Counted from the stretch's first letter, positions 1 through 9,398 are shown. The stretch is DNA of 64,000 nucleotides from Deltaproteobacteria bacterium (GCA_023248955.1 JAHFDP010000001.1:62001-126000), one strand, 5' to 3'. The notes: generated by a model not told the origin, from the sequence alone. Program-made: numbers and translations.

Positions 1-2153
1 GCTCCCCCAACCTGACCTTCCCCCGTCAAGGGGGAAGGAAATAAATCTGTCGCCACCACCCGATTACGCCCCCCATGTTTCGCTGCGTAAAGGCTCTTGT
101 CCGCGCATTCGACGAGCGACGCTTTGTCGCGCGCGTCGTCGGGAAACGTGGCCACGCCGATGGAGACTGTCACCCGCACGGGACCTGAGTCAGTGAGCTG
201 ATCGACGCGTTCGATGGCCGCGCGAATGCGTTCGGCAATCACCAGCGCGCCGGCGCGATCGGTTTCCGGCAGCGCCACCGCGAACTCCTCACCGCCGTAG
301 CGGGCCACGACGTCGGAGTCACGCGCTTGCGCCGCAAGCATTGTGGCCACGCCGCGCAGAACGGCATCGCCCGCGGGATGGCCGTAGCGATCGTTGACGT
401 TTTTGAAGTGATCGATGTCGAGTAGCAACAGGCTCACTTTGCGGCCGTACCGATGGGCCTGCTTGAAGGCCGCGTCGAGCAGCTCCTGCATGCGCCGGTG
501 GTTGTGCAAACCGGTCAGTCCATCGGTGGTGGCGAGCCGTTCGGCGGTCTCGAAGAGCTGCGCGCGAACCAGCGCCTCGGCGGCCTGCAGCGCTAGAATT
601 TGCAAACGGTGGCGGGATTCGCCGTCGAAAACGCCGCGGCGCGTGCTCATGGCCACCAGCGTTCCCACCGTGCGATCGCCGGCATGAAGCGGAAAAATCC
701 GCAGCGCGGAGAGCTTCGGGAGCGGCGCGTCCTCGTCGAGAACCACCACGCGATCCATCTCGTCCACCGGGCGGCCGGGCAACGAGGCACCGAGACGAAC
801 CACGGTGGAAACCAGGCCGGTGTTGTCGTCGAAGGTGCGGCCGGCGAGGGATTCGGCCCCGTCGCCCAGCGCCGCGGCGACCACGTGGCGGCCGCCGCTC
901 GCGCTCTGCTCGAAGAGCGTCAAGAGGCAACAGTCGAGGTTCGCGCACAGTTCGCGGGCCAGCCGCACCGCCGCTTGCGTGACGTCAGGCGGCTTCACCG
1001 CGCGGTTCAGCTCCTCGATGGCGCGGTAGAAACGCTCCTTCTCGTCCTTTTCGCGGCGAATGGCGGTCATCACGCGCTCGGTCTCCACGGCGCGCAAAAC
1101 CTGCGCGGCCACGCGCTCGAGCAAGCTCAGCTCTTCGGGCGTAAACGGCACCGCCTCCAAGCGATCGGCGAGCAAGACGCCGCGGACACGCGCCTCACCC
1201 TGCGCCGCCGGCTCCAGGAGCGGCACGGCGCAGAAGGCCTTCACGGGCACGCGGTCGGTGTAATACGAAAATGATCGGAGCGATCCACAAAGTCTTACAG
1301 GGAGCCGCTGCTTCACCACGCTGCCCAACGGGCCTTCGCCAGCGCTCATGGCAGCGCGATCGACCGCGTCGGAGGCTGAGACGCATTCGCGCAGCTTGAG
1401 CGAAACGTCGTCGATCGAGAGGAGAAACAGCGCGGTCGAATGCGCCGACAGCGCTTGGTGAGCCACTTCCAGTGCACCGCGTACGAGGCTTTCGACTTCG
1501 CCGACCGAGGCCAGCATCCAACTTCCCGCGGCTTCGGCGGCGTCGGGACCATGCGCGGCGCTGGTGAGGCGGTATTCGCGCGCGCGGAGCTCCGCCTCGC
1601 GAACATGCCGTTCGACGGCACCCCGTTCCGCGTGGGCCGCTGCTTTGAGACGCGCGGCCAACACCGCATGGTAGAGCGCCGCGAAGAGGCAGGTGAAGAC
1701 GATGTGTGTGGCGAGGAGCAGCCAGGGATCGCCGAGATTTCCAAACGCGAAAATGCCAGCGTCGAGCCCAACCGCCGAAGCAACCAGAACGAGCGCCGGC
1801 GCAGTGGGCAGGAAGGCGACGAAGAAGGCGCAGAGCAGATAGACCATCGGATAGAACGAGCTGGCCATTCCACCGGTGAGCTGCGTGACGACCAAGGATG
1901 CGACCAAGAGCGAGAGCCCGAGCTCGACCACTTCGCGCGGCGGCGGCGGCGTGCGATCGAGGCTCCGCAAAGCGCGGCGCACCACGGCCCACGCCAGACC
2001 AAGAAATGCCACGGCCAGCGCGATCCCAAGCGGGGAGCCAGCGCGCGCTTTCGGACCGTACGCGCCGCTCCAGAGCAGAATCGTCGAGAGCAAAAGCAAC
2101 GTCGGAAGCAGCGCGCGGCGAACGAAAGAGACGGCCAAGCCGCGCGCGGTCAT
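1..2153 (-). CDS. Membrane GAF-GAF-GGDEF diguanylate cyclase (3' end outside window)
   Basis: Makes the second messenger cyclic di-GMP from two GTP. I translated it directly from an ATG at 2153 that overlaps the ftsB stop as ATGA; it stays open to the window edge (717 codons), so the C-terminus is missing. The N-terminal 150 or so residues hold several hydrophobic helices, followed by two GAF-like sensory regions (about 230-350 and 390-540). The GGDEF domain has the active-site signature RYGGEEF (G620-F624) and, five residues upstream, an inhibitory-site RxxD motif (R611-D614), so product inhibition is likely. After the domain ends (NRVV, about residue 700) the frame reads into a palindromic repeat, giving a tail with LTGEGQ. 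Family assignment is firm; the ligand of the sensory part is unknown. Confidence 0.9.
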   Translation of the reverse strand, partial: MTARGLAVSFVRRALLPTLLLLSTILLWSGAYGPKARAGSPLGIALAVAFLGLAWAVVRRALRSLDRTPPPPREVVELGLSLLVASLVVTQLTGGMASSFYPMVYLLCAFFVAFLPTAPALVLVASAVGLDAGIFAFGNLGDPWLLLATHIVFTCLFAALYHAVLAARLKAAAHAERGAVERHVREAELRAREYRLTSAAHGPDAAEAAGSWMLASVGEVESLVRGALEVAHQALSAHSTALFLLSIDDVSLKLRECVSASDAVDRAAMSAGEGPLGSVVKQRLPVRLCGSLRSFSYYTDRVPVKAFCAVPLLEPAAQGEARVRGVLLADRLEAVPFTPEELSLLERVAAQVLRAVETERVMTAIRREKDEKERFYRAIEELNRAVKPPDVTQAAVRLARELCANLDCCLLTLFEQSASGGRHVVAAALGDGAESLAGRTFDDNTGLVSTVVRLGASLPGRPVDEMDRVVVLDEDAPLPKLSALRIFPLHAGDRTVGTLVAMSTRRGVFDGESRHRLQILALQAAEALVRAQLFETAERLATTDGLTGLHNHRRMQELLDAAFKQAHRYGRKVSLLLLDIDHFKNVNDRYGHPAGDAVLRGVATMLAAQARDSDVVARYGGEEFAVALPETDRAGALVIAERIRAAIERVDQLTDSGPVRVTVSIGVATFPDDARDKASLVECADKSLYAAKHGGRNRVVATDLFPSPLTGEGQVGG
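16..38. repeat. REP-like palindrome
   Basis: Two perfect 9-base arms (ccttccccc and gggggaagg) surround a 5-base spacer. The sequence resembles widespread G/C-run intergenic palindromes. It lies inside the open frame at the 3' end of the diguanylate cyclase. Confidence 0.6.
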
Positions 2154-2434
2154 GGCACCTTAAATAACACCTCGTCGCTCCGGACGAAGCCCAGGTCGTC
2201 GCGCGCGACGCGTTCGATGGTGGCGGAGTCGCCGGTGAGCGCCTGGATTTCTCGGCGCAGGCGGTCGTTTTCGGCGAGGACGTGAGCGTTCTCGCCGCGC
2301 ACGCGCGCAATCTGGGTGTCGAGCATGCGCAGCCGTGGCAGGCCGCGGGAATCGAACAGCTCCGCGCCGAGGAGCACGCCGACGAGCGCCACGCCCAGGA
2401 GCAACAGGCGGCGCAATGGGAGTTCGCGAGTCAA
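2150..2434 (-). CDS. FtsB/DivIC-like septum formation initiator
   Basis: A 94-residue bitopic protein: short basic N-terminus, one membrane helix (about residues 8-25), then a coiled coil (about 35-65) and a short C-terminal domain with the DDLGFVRSDEV pattern seen in FtsB/DivIC. Family members bridge FtsL and FtsQ in the division complex. The start is TTG, 10 bp after the stop of the upstream eCIS-core gene; a slightly later TTG is possible. Its stop overlaps the ATG of the diguanylate cyclase. The usual enolase neighbour of ftsB is absent here. Confidence 0.8.
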   Translation of the reverse strand: MTRELPLRRLLLLGVALVGVLLGAELFDSRGLPRLRMLDTQIARVRGENAHVLAENDRLRREIQALTGDSATIERVARDDLGFVRSDEVLFKVP

Positions 2435-2444
2435 CGGGAGAAGG

Positions 2445-5400
2445 TTACCTAGCTTCGAGGTCGTCGGCCAATTCTTGTGCCATCAGCTGGTACACGCGCG
2501 CGCTCACCGCGTCGAGCAGTTCTTCGCCGGACGGCGGCGTCTCATCCACGGCCACAGCGGATCCCGTGCTGCGCCCCCGTTTGGCCGTCTTGAGCGGGCC
2601 CGCCGACTGATGACCCAAGGCTATGCTTGATATTTTGTCATGCGTGGCGACGGCGGCGAGATTCAACATTTCCATGCCCGGCGCACCGAACGCGCGCTCG
2701 GCGGCGTGGGCTTCACCTTCCGCGGTACGAACGTCCAGGTTTCGCCGGCCGCGCTGCGTGACGTGCGTAAGCTCGTGCGCGATCAGCTTCTGGCCCTCGA
2801 GCGTGCTGGGCTGAAAGCGGCCCGGCGCGAAAAAAAGATGCTTACCCACGGCGACAGCTTCGGCATCGTAGCGGCGCGTGACCTGCGCGGCACCAGGGCC
2901 GGTGTGCACGCGAACGTCGGCGAAAGTCGCGCCGAGAAAGCGCTCCATCGTCGAGAGCAGCGTGAGATCGAGCCGTTTGGGCGCGTCACCGGAGACGAAG
3001 CGAACGTCCGGCGACATGTGACCTAATCCGTCATAGGTTGATTCGTCGCGGCCGCGCTTCGCGCGATGCAGCGGTGCGGGCGACGCGATCCCACGACGTC
3101 GAGGGCCGTCGTGCCGATCGGAATCCGGGTGGAGTGTAAACGGGATCGGATCGATCGGCGCGTGGCGGTGCGACGCATGGCGGTGCGGCGCGCGGTTGAG
3201 CCGCTCCGTGCGCCCTCGAATCTCGTGAAGAGCGTGAAGCTGATCCGCGTAGAGCGCCGCAAGCTCCGGCGACGTTCGGGTACGCCTCGACTCGTCGCAC
3301 TGCGTCCCGAGGACGCCAGCCAAGTGCAACCGTGCGGCCAGTTGCGCGGCCAACGCCTGTCGCACTTTCTCCAAGCGGCGAAGGTCTCTACCGTGTGTAA
3401 CCCGCGCCAGAAGCTCGCGCACCTCCAACTCGGTCTCCGCTTCCCGTTCGGACGCTTCGAGACTCTCCCGCGTCGCTTCACGCACCGCGAATGCTTCGCC
3501 TCCCGCCTCGGCCCGCTGCTCCCACTGCCTTCGCCGCAGAAGCGCCAGCGCCGCGTGCCGCTGTTCATGGGCCTCCCTTCCGATGTCATACGAACGATCA
3601 CGAATGTAATCTTGGCGCTGCGCCCCCGTCAGCGTGCGCTCGAATTTTTCGACCTGCGCATGCACGTGCTCCACAGCATTCCACGCGCCGTGCTGCCCCA
3701 CTCGGTGTTGCGCGCCCTTGAGTTTACGCATCCGCGTTTCAGCCATCGCCATCCGCGTGCGTCGCGCGTGTGTCTCCGTCTGCTCGCGAACATGCAGCGG
3801 CACACCCTGCCCGTCGCGCTTGAAACGATTTGCGAGGTAGGCCACCTCGCGCCGCCGATCGGCGTTCAGTTGCGCAACAAGTCGCGCCTGATCGCGGGCC
3901 TGCGCTTCGTGTGCCTCCACACGCTTGGCGAGCTTCTCTTGCGCCTCGAGATGGCGCTTGCCTCCCGCTTGATGAAACCGCGCTCCCGCGGCCACACGCT
4001 GCGCGCGGCCGAGCACCAGGCCGCTCCGATCGAGAATGGAATCGGCCAGCTTGAGCGTCTGGTTCTCCCAAACATTGGCCATCATCCAATCGGCTGGACG
4101 CAGCGCACGTTGCAACGCGCCTTCGGTCCAACCGAGGTGATGCCGCTCGAGCCAGCCCTTGCGTTTCTGCAACGCGCGCTCGGCGCCGTGGCCGAAGTAC
4201 TCGACCTGTTCGGTCAGCTGCTCGCCCAGCTCCACGACCGAATGCAGCGTGCCCGCCATGTTCCCCGCGCGCCCGGCCGCGAGTGAAAAACGCTGCGTGA
4301 ATTGCCGTGCCTGCCGCGATTGACCAAGCGCCAAAAAGAGCCGCTCCGCCTTCGCCATCGCAGGGCCGGCCAGCTTCGCAGACGCGCCTTTCCACGCGCG
4401 ACCCAAGGTGGGTCCTCCCACTTTTGTAAGAAACCCACCTAGCCTACTTCCCACTTTCCCGAGCGCGCCCGGCGCGTATTGATCGAGCGCGCCACCGCCC
4501 AGAGCGAAAGCCAGCGATCGCGCGTCGTACTTCCCGTCGAGCAGCACCTTTCCCAAACCGCTGGCCGCACCGAAGGCGATCTTTGCCATCGGCCCGAGCT
4601 TATTGAGCGGGAGAACGCCATCGAGCGCCCCCATCGCCGCGCTGGAGAGCACCTGCAGCGGTCTCTTTCCAGCGCTGATCGCGGCCAGCGCACCGAGACC
4701 CGCACCGACGAGTGCTTTGACGATCACGCCACCGGGAATGAGCGTCGCCGCCAGCGAGAGCGCCGTCACCACGTGCTGACCCATCGGCGATTGCAGCAGC
4801 TGACCCGCCGCCTGCGCGTAGTGACCAGCCACGGATGCGAGGTGCTTGGTCTTGTCCCACGTGGCTCCTGCAAAGTTGCGCGTCGACGTCCACAGCGCCG
4901 CTGGACCGCCGCGATCGATCCACCGTTTGGCGGCGAGTCCCGACTGAACAGTGAGGCCGAGCGGCGTGAGCACCGCAGCGGAGGAGAGGAACGAAATTCC
5001 GCGCGACAAACGCGGGCCCCCGATGAGCTGCGCGCCGAACTGCGCCAGACCAGCGAGCGTCGGGCCGCGCCGAAGGTTCCCGTTTCCCAGAGCGCTGGAG
5101 AGCGGCAGAAGACGTCCCGCCTGCTGAACGAGATCGGCCAGGCCGCCGGCGCGCTGCTTGATTCCGCGCCCCATGTTGGCGGCCAAACCGTGCGCACCCG
5201 AAGAGGCAGCGTGTGCCATCGTGGTCAGCCAACTTCCGAAAGAGAGGCGAATCGGCTCACCGCGTTGCTTCATCGCGTCGACGAAGCGGAGCGCGTGAAA
5301 CGGTTCGCGCTTCGCAAGCGGCGGGCGCGCAGGCAGGCGTGAAGGAGCAACGGCACTCGGGCTCAGCCGGAAATCCACAACGGCAATTGTGGTTTCCCGG

Positions 5401-5696
5401 CTCAGAACCGCTGCGAGCGCATGCCTGGCTTGTGGACGCGGTGCGAGCGCGAGAACCTGCTGCACGGCCTCGCGCGAGCGATCGGCGAGCATCCGGTCCA
5501 AACCCGGAATCACGCGCGAACAGGCGCTGAGCTCGCCCAGCGCGCGCCCGACGTCACGCGCACCGTTCATCAGCGCCGCGCCGTGCAAACCAGCCAGCCG
5601 CGCCATCGCGGCGTCGAGACGCGCAACCGCCAACGGCCCGTAATGTCGCGGCGTGAGCGCGTGCTCTTCTTCGATTTCCTGGAACGCGGGATCCAT
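2445..5696 (-). CDS. Large protein with C-terminal eCIS-core (DUF4157) domain
   Basis: A 1083-residue protein without signal peptide. The N-terminal third is helical and Ala-rich; residues about 305-345 form a long Gly/Ala-rich hydrophobic stretch that could insert in a membrane; residues about 560-830 are highly charged, Arg/Glu-rich coiled coil. Residues 909-985 match the DUF4157/eCIS-core domain: a VRVHTGPGAAQ segment and the HELTHVTQ motif (His974-His978). This domain is common in proteins linked to contractile injection systems and other large secreted toxins. About 100 further residues follow. No injection-system structural gene is visible nearby. It lies 91 bp downstream of the Kazal lipoprotein gene on the same strand. 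A 39-bp palindromic insertion (5366-5404) adds 13 codons in frame. Its function is unknown. Confidence 0.8.
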   Translation of the reverse strand: MDPAFQEIEEEHALTPRHYGPLAVARLDAAMARLAGLHGAALMNGARDVGRALGELSACSRVIPGLDRMLADRSREAVQQVLALAPRPQARHALAAVLSRETTIAVVDFRLSPSAVAPSRLPARPPLAKREPFHALRFVDAMKQRGEPIRLSFGSWLTTMAHAASSGAHGLAANMGRGIKQRAGGLADLVQQAGRLLPLSSALGNGNLRRGPTLAGLAQFGAQLIGGPRLSRGISFLSSAAVLTPLGLTVQSGLAAKRWIDRGGPAALWTSTRNFAGATWDKTKHLASVAGHYAQAAGQLLQSPMGQHVVTALSLAATLIPGGVIVKALVGAGLGALAAISAGKRPLQVLSSAAMGALDGVLPLNKLGPMAKIAFGAASGLGKVLLDGKYDARSLAFALGGGALDQYAPGALGKVGSRLGGFLTKVGGPTLGRAWKGASAKLAGPAMAKAERLFLALGQSRQARQFTQRFSLAAGRAGNMAGTLHSVVELGEQLTEQVEYFGHGAERALQKRKGWLERHHLGWTEGALQRALRPADWMMANVWENQTLKLADSILDRSGLVLGRAQRVAAGARFHQAGGKRHLEAQEKLAKRVEAHEAQARDQARLVAQLNADRRREVAYLANRFKRDGQGVPLHVREQTETHARRTRMAMAETRMRKLKGAQHRVGQHGAWNAVEHVHAQVEKFERTLTGAQRQDYIRDRSYDIGREAHEQRHAALALLRRRQWEQRAEAGGEAFAVREATRESLEASEREAETELEVRELLARVTHGRDLRRLEKVRQALAAQLAARLHLAGVLGTQCDESRRTRTSPELAALYADQLHALHEIRGRTERLNRAPHRHASHRHAPIDPIPFTLHPDSDRHDGPRRRGIASPAPLHRAKRGRDESTYDGLGHMSPDVRFVSGDAPKRLDLTLLSTMERFLGATFADVRVHTGPGAAQVTRRYDAEAVAVGKHLFFAPGRFQPSTLEGQKLIAHELTHVTQRGRRNLDVRTAEGEAHAAERAFGAPGMEMLNLAAVATHDKISSIALGHQSAGPLKTAKRGRSTGSAVAVDETPPSGEELLDAVSARVYQLMAQELADDLEAR
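5366..5401. mobile_element. 36-bp remnant of repeat family A (both ends only), in frame
   Basis: The sequence begins gccggaaatccacaa and ends ttgtggtttcccggc, an almost perfect palindrome. It equals the left and right termini of the elements at 11939 and 31582 joined back to back. It is flanked on both sides by TCA (5363-5365 and 5402-5404), fitting a TNA target duplication. Element plus one duplication is 39 bp, so the host gene stays open. Confidence 0.75.
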
Positions 5697-5787
5697 ATTG
5701 CCGCGCGGCTCGTCGCCGTGGGCAGGTCAAAACTACAAGCGCGCTGATCGCTCCAACATCGGACGATTTTCGGAGTGACAAGCCGGG

Positions 5788-8604
5788 CTACGCGGGATTG
5801 TCCTCCGGACAGAGGCCGGTCGTTGGATCGGGCGGATACCCGTCCGCGCAGGTGAACGCGAGGCCACCGTCGGGACACAACCCCGTGGCGGGGTCAGGAA
5901 CGCTCCCCTCAGAACACGGTCCTGCGAAATTGTTACCGGAACCATTTCCGCCGCAACCCTTGGGATCGGTGACGTCGTTCATTTGCGTTCCGTCCGGGCA
6001 GATGCAACCGCAACCCGAACCCGTCGCTTGTTGGGTAGCACGGGCGTCGGCGCAATTGAGCGTGATGCCTTCGCACGCGTTACCTGAGTTGGCCCCTGGT
6101 CGCGCGCACCTTCCGCCGGCGTCGCAGCTACCCGACTGGCACTTCGATTCGTTGTACCAATCACCCCAATCGTCGGATGAAACCGTGAAGCAGGGCTGCC
6201 CGTCCGCAATCGAACCATCCGCGGGTTCGTTGGAATTCGTTGCGACTGGCGCGCACTTCATCGTGGTGTCGTCGCAATTACCCGACTGGCACTTCGTCGA
6301 ATCGTACCAGTCGCCCCAATCGTCCTTCACCGTGTAACAAGCCGATCCGTTCGGGATCGAGCCGGCCTCGGGTGCACCCGGAGCGGTCGTTGTGGCTCCG
6401 CACCGACTGTCGGTGCCGCAGATGCCCTCATTGCACTGCGCCGATCCGTCGGCCCAAAAACACCATTGCTCCGCGTGCCCGACTTCCTTGTCGACGTTGC
6501 AGATGTAGGAGTAGTAGCCATCCGCGTCGAGCTTCTGCGCGCAGGCGTTTCCGCTGTTGCACGTTCCGTCGCGTTGGCATTGCCGCCCGACGCCGCCCAC
6601 TTCGGCAGCGGAGTGGCAGAGCAGATCGTCTCCGCAGACAAAGTCTTTCGCGCTGCACGAATAGGACTCCACCGCGTCCTGGATGCAGGGCATTCCCGCA
6701 ACACCCACGCTACCGTCGCTGTGGCAAATGCCGTCGGCGCCACACTTGCCCACATCGCAGGAAAAATCTTCGTGACAGCCGAGGCCAGTTTTTCCCTGTG
6801 CTACTTTCAAAATGCAGGTGTCCGTTTCGCGTGAGCACTCCAGATCCGGGTTTTTCGGATCCACGTTGTAGCAACTGCGATCAAAGAGACACTGCTTGCC
6901 GTAAATGCCAACCGTGTCCGCGGAGTGGCAGAGCCGATCCAAGCCGCACGATTGCGCATATCCTTCGGCGTTGTTGTCGCAGGTATCGTCGGTCTTGCAC
7001 CTCTGATTGGGGCCACCCGTTCCGCTGCTGTCGTATCCCCTGTCCACGCACGCGCTGTCGCCGGTGGGGCCGGTCTCACACTTCTGTCCGAGCGGGCAGT
7101 CCAAGTCGGGATCGCCCCAATCGTTGTCGGCGGTGCAGCCAGGCACGCAGAAGCTGGCGCCATCCGCGAACGTCTTGCTCCGACTGCAGTGGTAGCCAGT
7201 GCGCGCGTAGTCTCCGTTGCAAACGCGGTCCCCAGCGGAGTCGGGGGTGCAGGTGTCGCCAGCCTTGGTAGCCGCCACCACGCACTTCTTGGACACCGCA
7301 TCGCAGAAGGTTCCCGGCTCGCAGTTGGGATCGTCGAGCTTTGAATTGCACGCATTTCCCTCCGAAATCACCGCGCCGGGGGGCGTGCCAGCGTCCACCG
7401 TGACACCGCCAGAGGAACCGGCGCACTTTCCCGGGGTCCCATCATCCTGGACACCCACACAAGGTGCGTTGCCTGGACAGTCGCTCGCCGTATAGCAGCG
7501 CCCAGGGCCTGCGCACGTCATCGACGACGTGTTGCAAACGTAACCCGAGTTGCTCTGTCCACCGGAGCAATCGACCATGATGCAATCGACTGCGTCTGGA
7601 GACTGACAGCGACGAGTGATGGGGTCACAAATCTTCCCGGAATCGCGGCAGAAGTCGCGGAGGTCAATCTCGGGATTACACTCTCCCTTTTGTACGCCGC
7701 CGTCCGGCGTTCCCGTCGGTCTAGGCGTCCCCGCATCCGGCCTAGGCGTACCGGCGTCGGGCCGGCCTGCAGCTCCGGGAGTATTGCCTGGTTTCGGGCC
7801 GGTTCCAGAGGGAAGGCCCGTCCCTGGAGTCGGACCTGTCGTTCCCCCGGGGTGAGCAACCGGCGGGCAAGGGCCAGTGGTCTTTACGGCCAGGTGTAGG
7901 CAAGCCGCCCTGCACGCGTTCGTATAGGTGTGACCGTCGCTCCCGCAAACTTGCGGGCCGGTGCTTGGGCAGCTGCACCCAGCCGGCGGAGGAATGCCAT
8001 TGGACCCGCCGGTGCTGGTTGCGCACGAACCGTAGTATTGGACGCTCGCATGGGCGCAACCTGCTTCGCACGTGTTGTTGTAGGTGTGCCCATCGGCGCC
8101 ACAAACTTGCGCACCAGTGGTGACTGGGCAGTTGCACGCGTTGCTCGTGCCGGCGTCGTTGCTCCCCGCCGCGCCGGAGCTGCAGGCCACCGAGCTGACG
8201 ACACGAACATTCTGGCACGCGGCCACACAGGCATTGGTGTAGGTGATCCCGTCGACGCCACAAACGGGCACGTAGTTGCTCGAGCAGCTGCAGGTCCCGC
8301 CGGATCCAGTACCGCCGTTGCCCGTTCCGCCAGCGCCTGAGCAAGGGCCCACGTACCGCTGACGAACCCCCGCACAGGTTTCCTGACACTGGTTGTTGTA
8401 GGTGATCCCGTCAACGCCGCAGACAGCCGCGTAGTTATTGGGGCAGCCACAAGGCGAGCTGTTATTAGTAGACCCGCTGTCGGCGGAGTCGGCAGATCCA
8501 GTAGGACCCGCCGGCGCGTGTGGGCCGATCGAAGGAGGGCTGCAGGCTGCCGCGCTCAGGAAGAGCAGGACACCACAACACCGTCCGAACGATTCGCGCG
8601 ACAT
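5788..8604 (-). CDS. Kazal-domain, cysteine-rich surface lipoprotein
   Basis: A 938-residue lipoprotein: signal peptide with lipobox SAAAC (lipidated Cys21), preceded by a GGAGGT ribosome-binding site. Residues about 51-88, 105-141, 157-194 and 210-246 are four Kazal-type serine-protease-inhibitor repeats, each with the VCGxDGxTYxNxC signature. A Pro/Gly/Thr linker (247-305) with repeated DAGTPRP follows. The rest is a long array of Cys-rich modules, many with the form CxxDxxC or CHS; two near the C-terminus are near-duplicates with DDWGDWY followed by KCQSG. Kazal domains block serine proteases extracellularly. I infer a surface protein, perhaps protecting from or modulating foreign proteases; the targets cannot be read from sequence. 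The eCIS-core gene follows on the same strand. Confidence 0.85.
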   Translation of the reverse strand: MSRESFGRCCGVLLFLSAAACSPPSIGPHAPAGPTGSADSADSGSTNNSSPCGCPNNYAAVCGVDGITYNNQCQETCAGVRQRYVGPCSGAGGTGNGGTGSGGTCSCSSNYVPVCGVDGITYTNACVAACQNVRVVSSVACSSGAAGSNDAGTSNACNCPVTTGAQVCGADGHTYNNTCEAGCAHASVQYYGSCATSTGGSNGIPPPAGCSCPSTGPQVCGSDGHTYTNACRAACLHLAVKTTGPCPPVAHPGGTTGPTPGTGLPSGTGPKPGNTPGAAGRPDAGTPRPDAGTPRPTGTPDGGVQKGECNPEIDLRDFCRDSGKICDPITRRCQSPDAVDCIMVDCSGGQSNSGYVCNTSSMTCAGPGRCYTASDCPGNAPCVGVQDDGTPGKCAGSSGGVTVDAGTPPGAVISEGNACNSKLDDPNCEPGTFCDAVSKKCVVAATKAGDTCTPDSAGDRVCNGDYARTGYHCSRSKTFADGASFCVPGCTADNDWGDPDLDCPLGQKCETGPTGDSACVDRGYDSSGTGGPNQRCKTDDTCDNNAEGYAQSCGLDRLCHSADTVGIYGKQCLFDRSCYNVDPKNPDLECSRETDTCILKVAQGKTGLGCHEDFSCDVGKCGADGICHSDGSVGVAGMPCIQDAVESYSCSAKDFVCGDDLLCHSAAEVGGVGRQCQRDGTCNSGNACAQKLDADGYYSYICNVDKEVGHAEQWCFWADGSAQCNEGICGTDSRCGATTTAPGAPEAGSIPNGSACYTVKDDWGDWYDSTKCQSGNCDDTTMKCAPVATNSNEPADGSIADGQPCFTVSSDDWGDWYNESKCQSGSCDAGGRCARPGANSGNACEGITLNCADARATQQATGSGCGCICPDGTQMNDVTDPKGCGGNGSGNNFAGPCSEGSVPDPATGLCPDGGLAFTCADGYPPDPTTGLCPEDNPA

Positions 8605-8921
8605 GCGACCTCCGAATCAAGTGGACCTATTGGCCAAGTACTTCAAGCGAAGTGCCATCTCGAAAACAGTCGCGATCGAGCGGTGGGAGCGGACGCCGCA
8701 GCCCAAATGATTCAGAAAAAGGAGAAAACGCTAGCGCGGTCTGGAGCGAGAAGATCAGAAGCTGAACACCCTGGAGTATCAAGGCGCGCTCCATGTAAGC
8801 CACGGTATGGTCGCGTATTACTTCCGACTACATTTGTATTCTAATGTATTACGCGTGTGGTCGCTGGAACCACAATGTAGGACGCTCGCCGCGCGTATTT
8901 CTTTCGATCGTTTTTGTAGTC
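8605..8921. other. Intergenic, no gene seen
   Basis: This stretch lies between the Kazal lipoprotein start and the stop of the thioredoxin-fold gene. It is less GC-rich than its surroundings, particularly at 8810-8935, and should carry the Kazal gene promoter. I see no convincing coding frame, tRNA or strong hairpin in it. Confidence 0.5.
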
Positions 8922-9398
8922 TTACCGTAGCGCCAACGCAGCCGCGGCATCGAGTTGCGCGGGCTGCGCGAGTCCCGAAACACTGGCCACCGGCCGCCCC
9001 TGGCCATCCAGAAAAAGCAGCGCCGGAAGCTCGGGAATCAAACCCACGGGCGAACGTCCCGCCGCGAAGTCGGCATCGGCAATCAGGACGGGAAAGGCAG
9101 GCTGTGCGTGTTCCACAAAGGGACGCACCACGGCGACACCCTCGGTGTCCAGAAAGACCGCGACCACCGAAAGTCCGCGATCACGCGTCCGCGTCTGCAG
9201 CGCGGTCAGCTCCGGAATCAGAGCGACGCACGGCAAACAGTAGGTCGCGAGAAACGCCACGGCCCGCGGTTGGCCATCGAAAAGGAGCGCGGGCCGGCCC
9301 TCGACATCCGTGAGGGTAATCGGCGGAAGCGGGCGCGGCACGTGGGCGCATGCGGTGAGCGCCAACAAGACGTACGGAGGATAGGCCCTAGAGCACAT
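8922..9398 (-). CDS. TlpA-like thioredoxin-fold lipoprotein
   Basis: A 158-residue exported redox protein. The ATG at 9398 is chosen because it is followed directly by a signal peptide with lipobox LTAC; the frame is open further upstream but there it overlaps the cytochrome gene. A thioredoxin fold follows with the active-site motif CLPC in the context ATYCLPCVALIPEL, and a later segment with the cis-Pro pattern (IPELPALLFLDGQG). Relatives reduce or resolve disulfides in the periplasm, often during cytochrome maturation. It overlaps the one-heme lipoprotein gene by 11 bp, suggesting translational coupling and a shared redox role. Confidence 0.8.
   Translation of the reverse strand: MCSRAYPPYVLLALTACAHVPRPLPPITLTDVEGRPALLFDGQPRAVAFLATYCLPCVALIPELTALQTRTRDRGLSVVAVFLDTEGVAVVRPFVEHAQPAFPVLIADADFAAGRSPVGLIPELPALLFLDGQGRPVASVSGLAQPAQLDAAAALALR

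Noticed and set aside
600-1274. Long plus-strand open frame (224 codons)
   Set aside because: Antisense shadow of the diguanylate cyclase, whose GAF and GGDEF motifs are clear on the minus strand.
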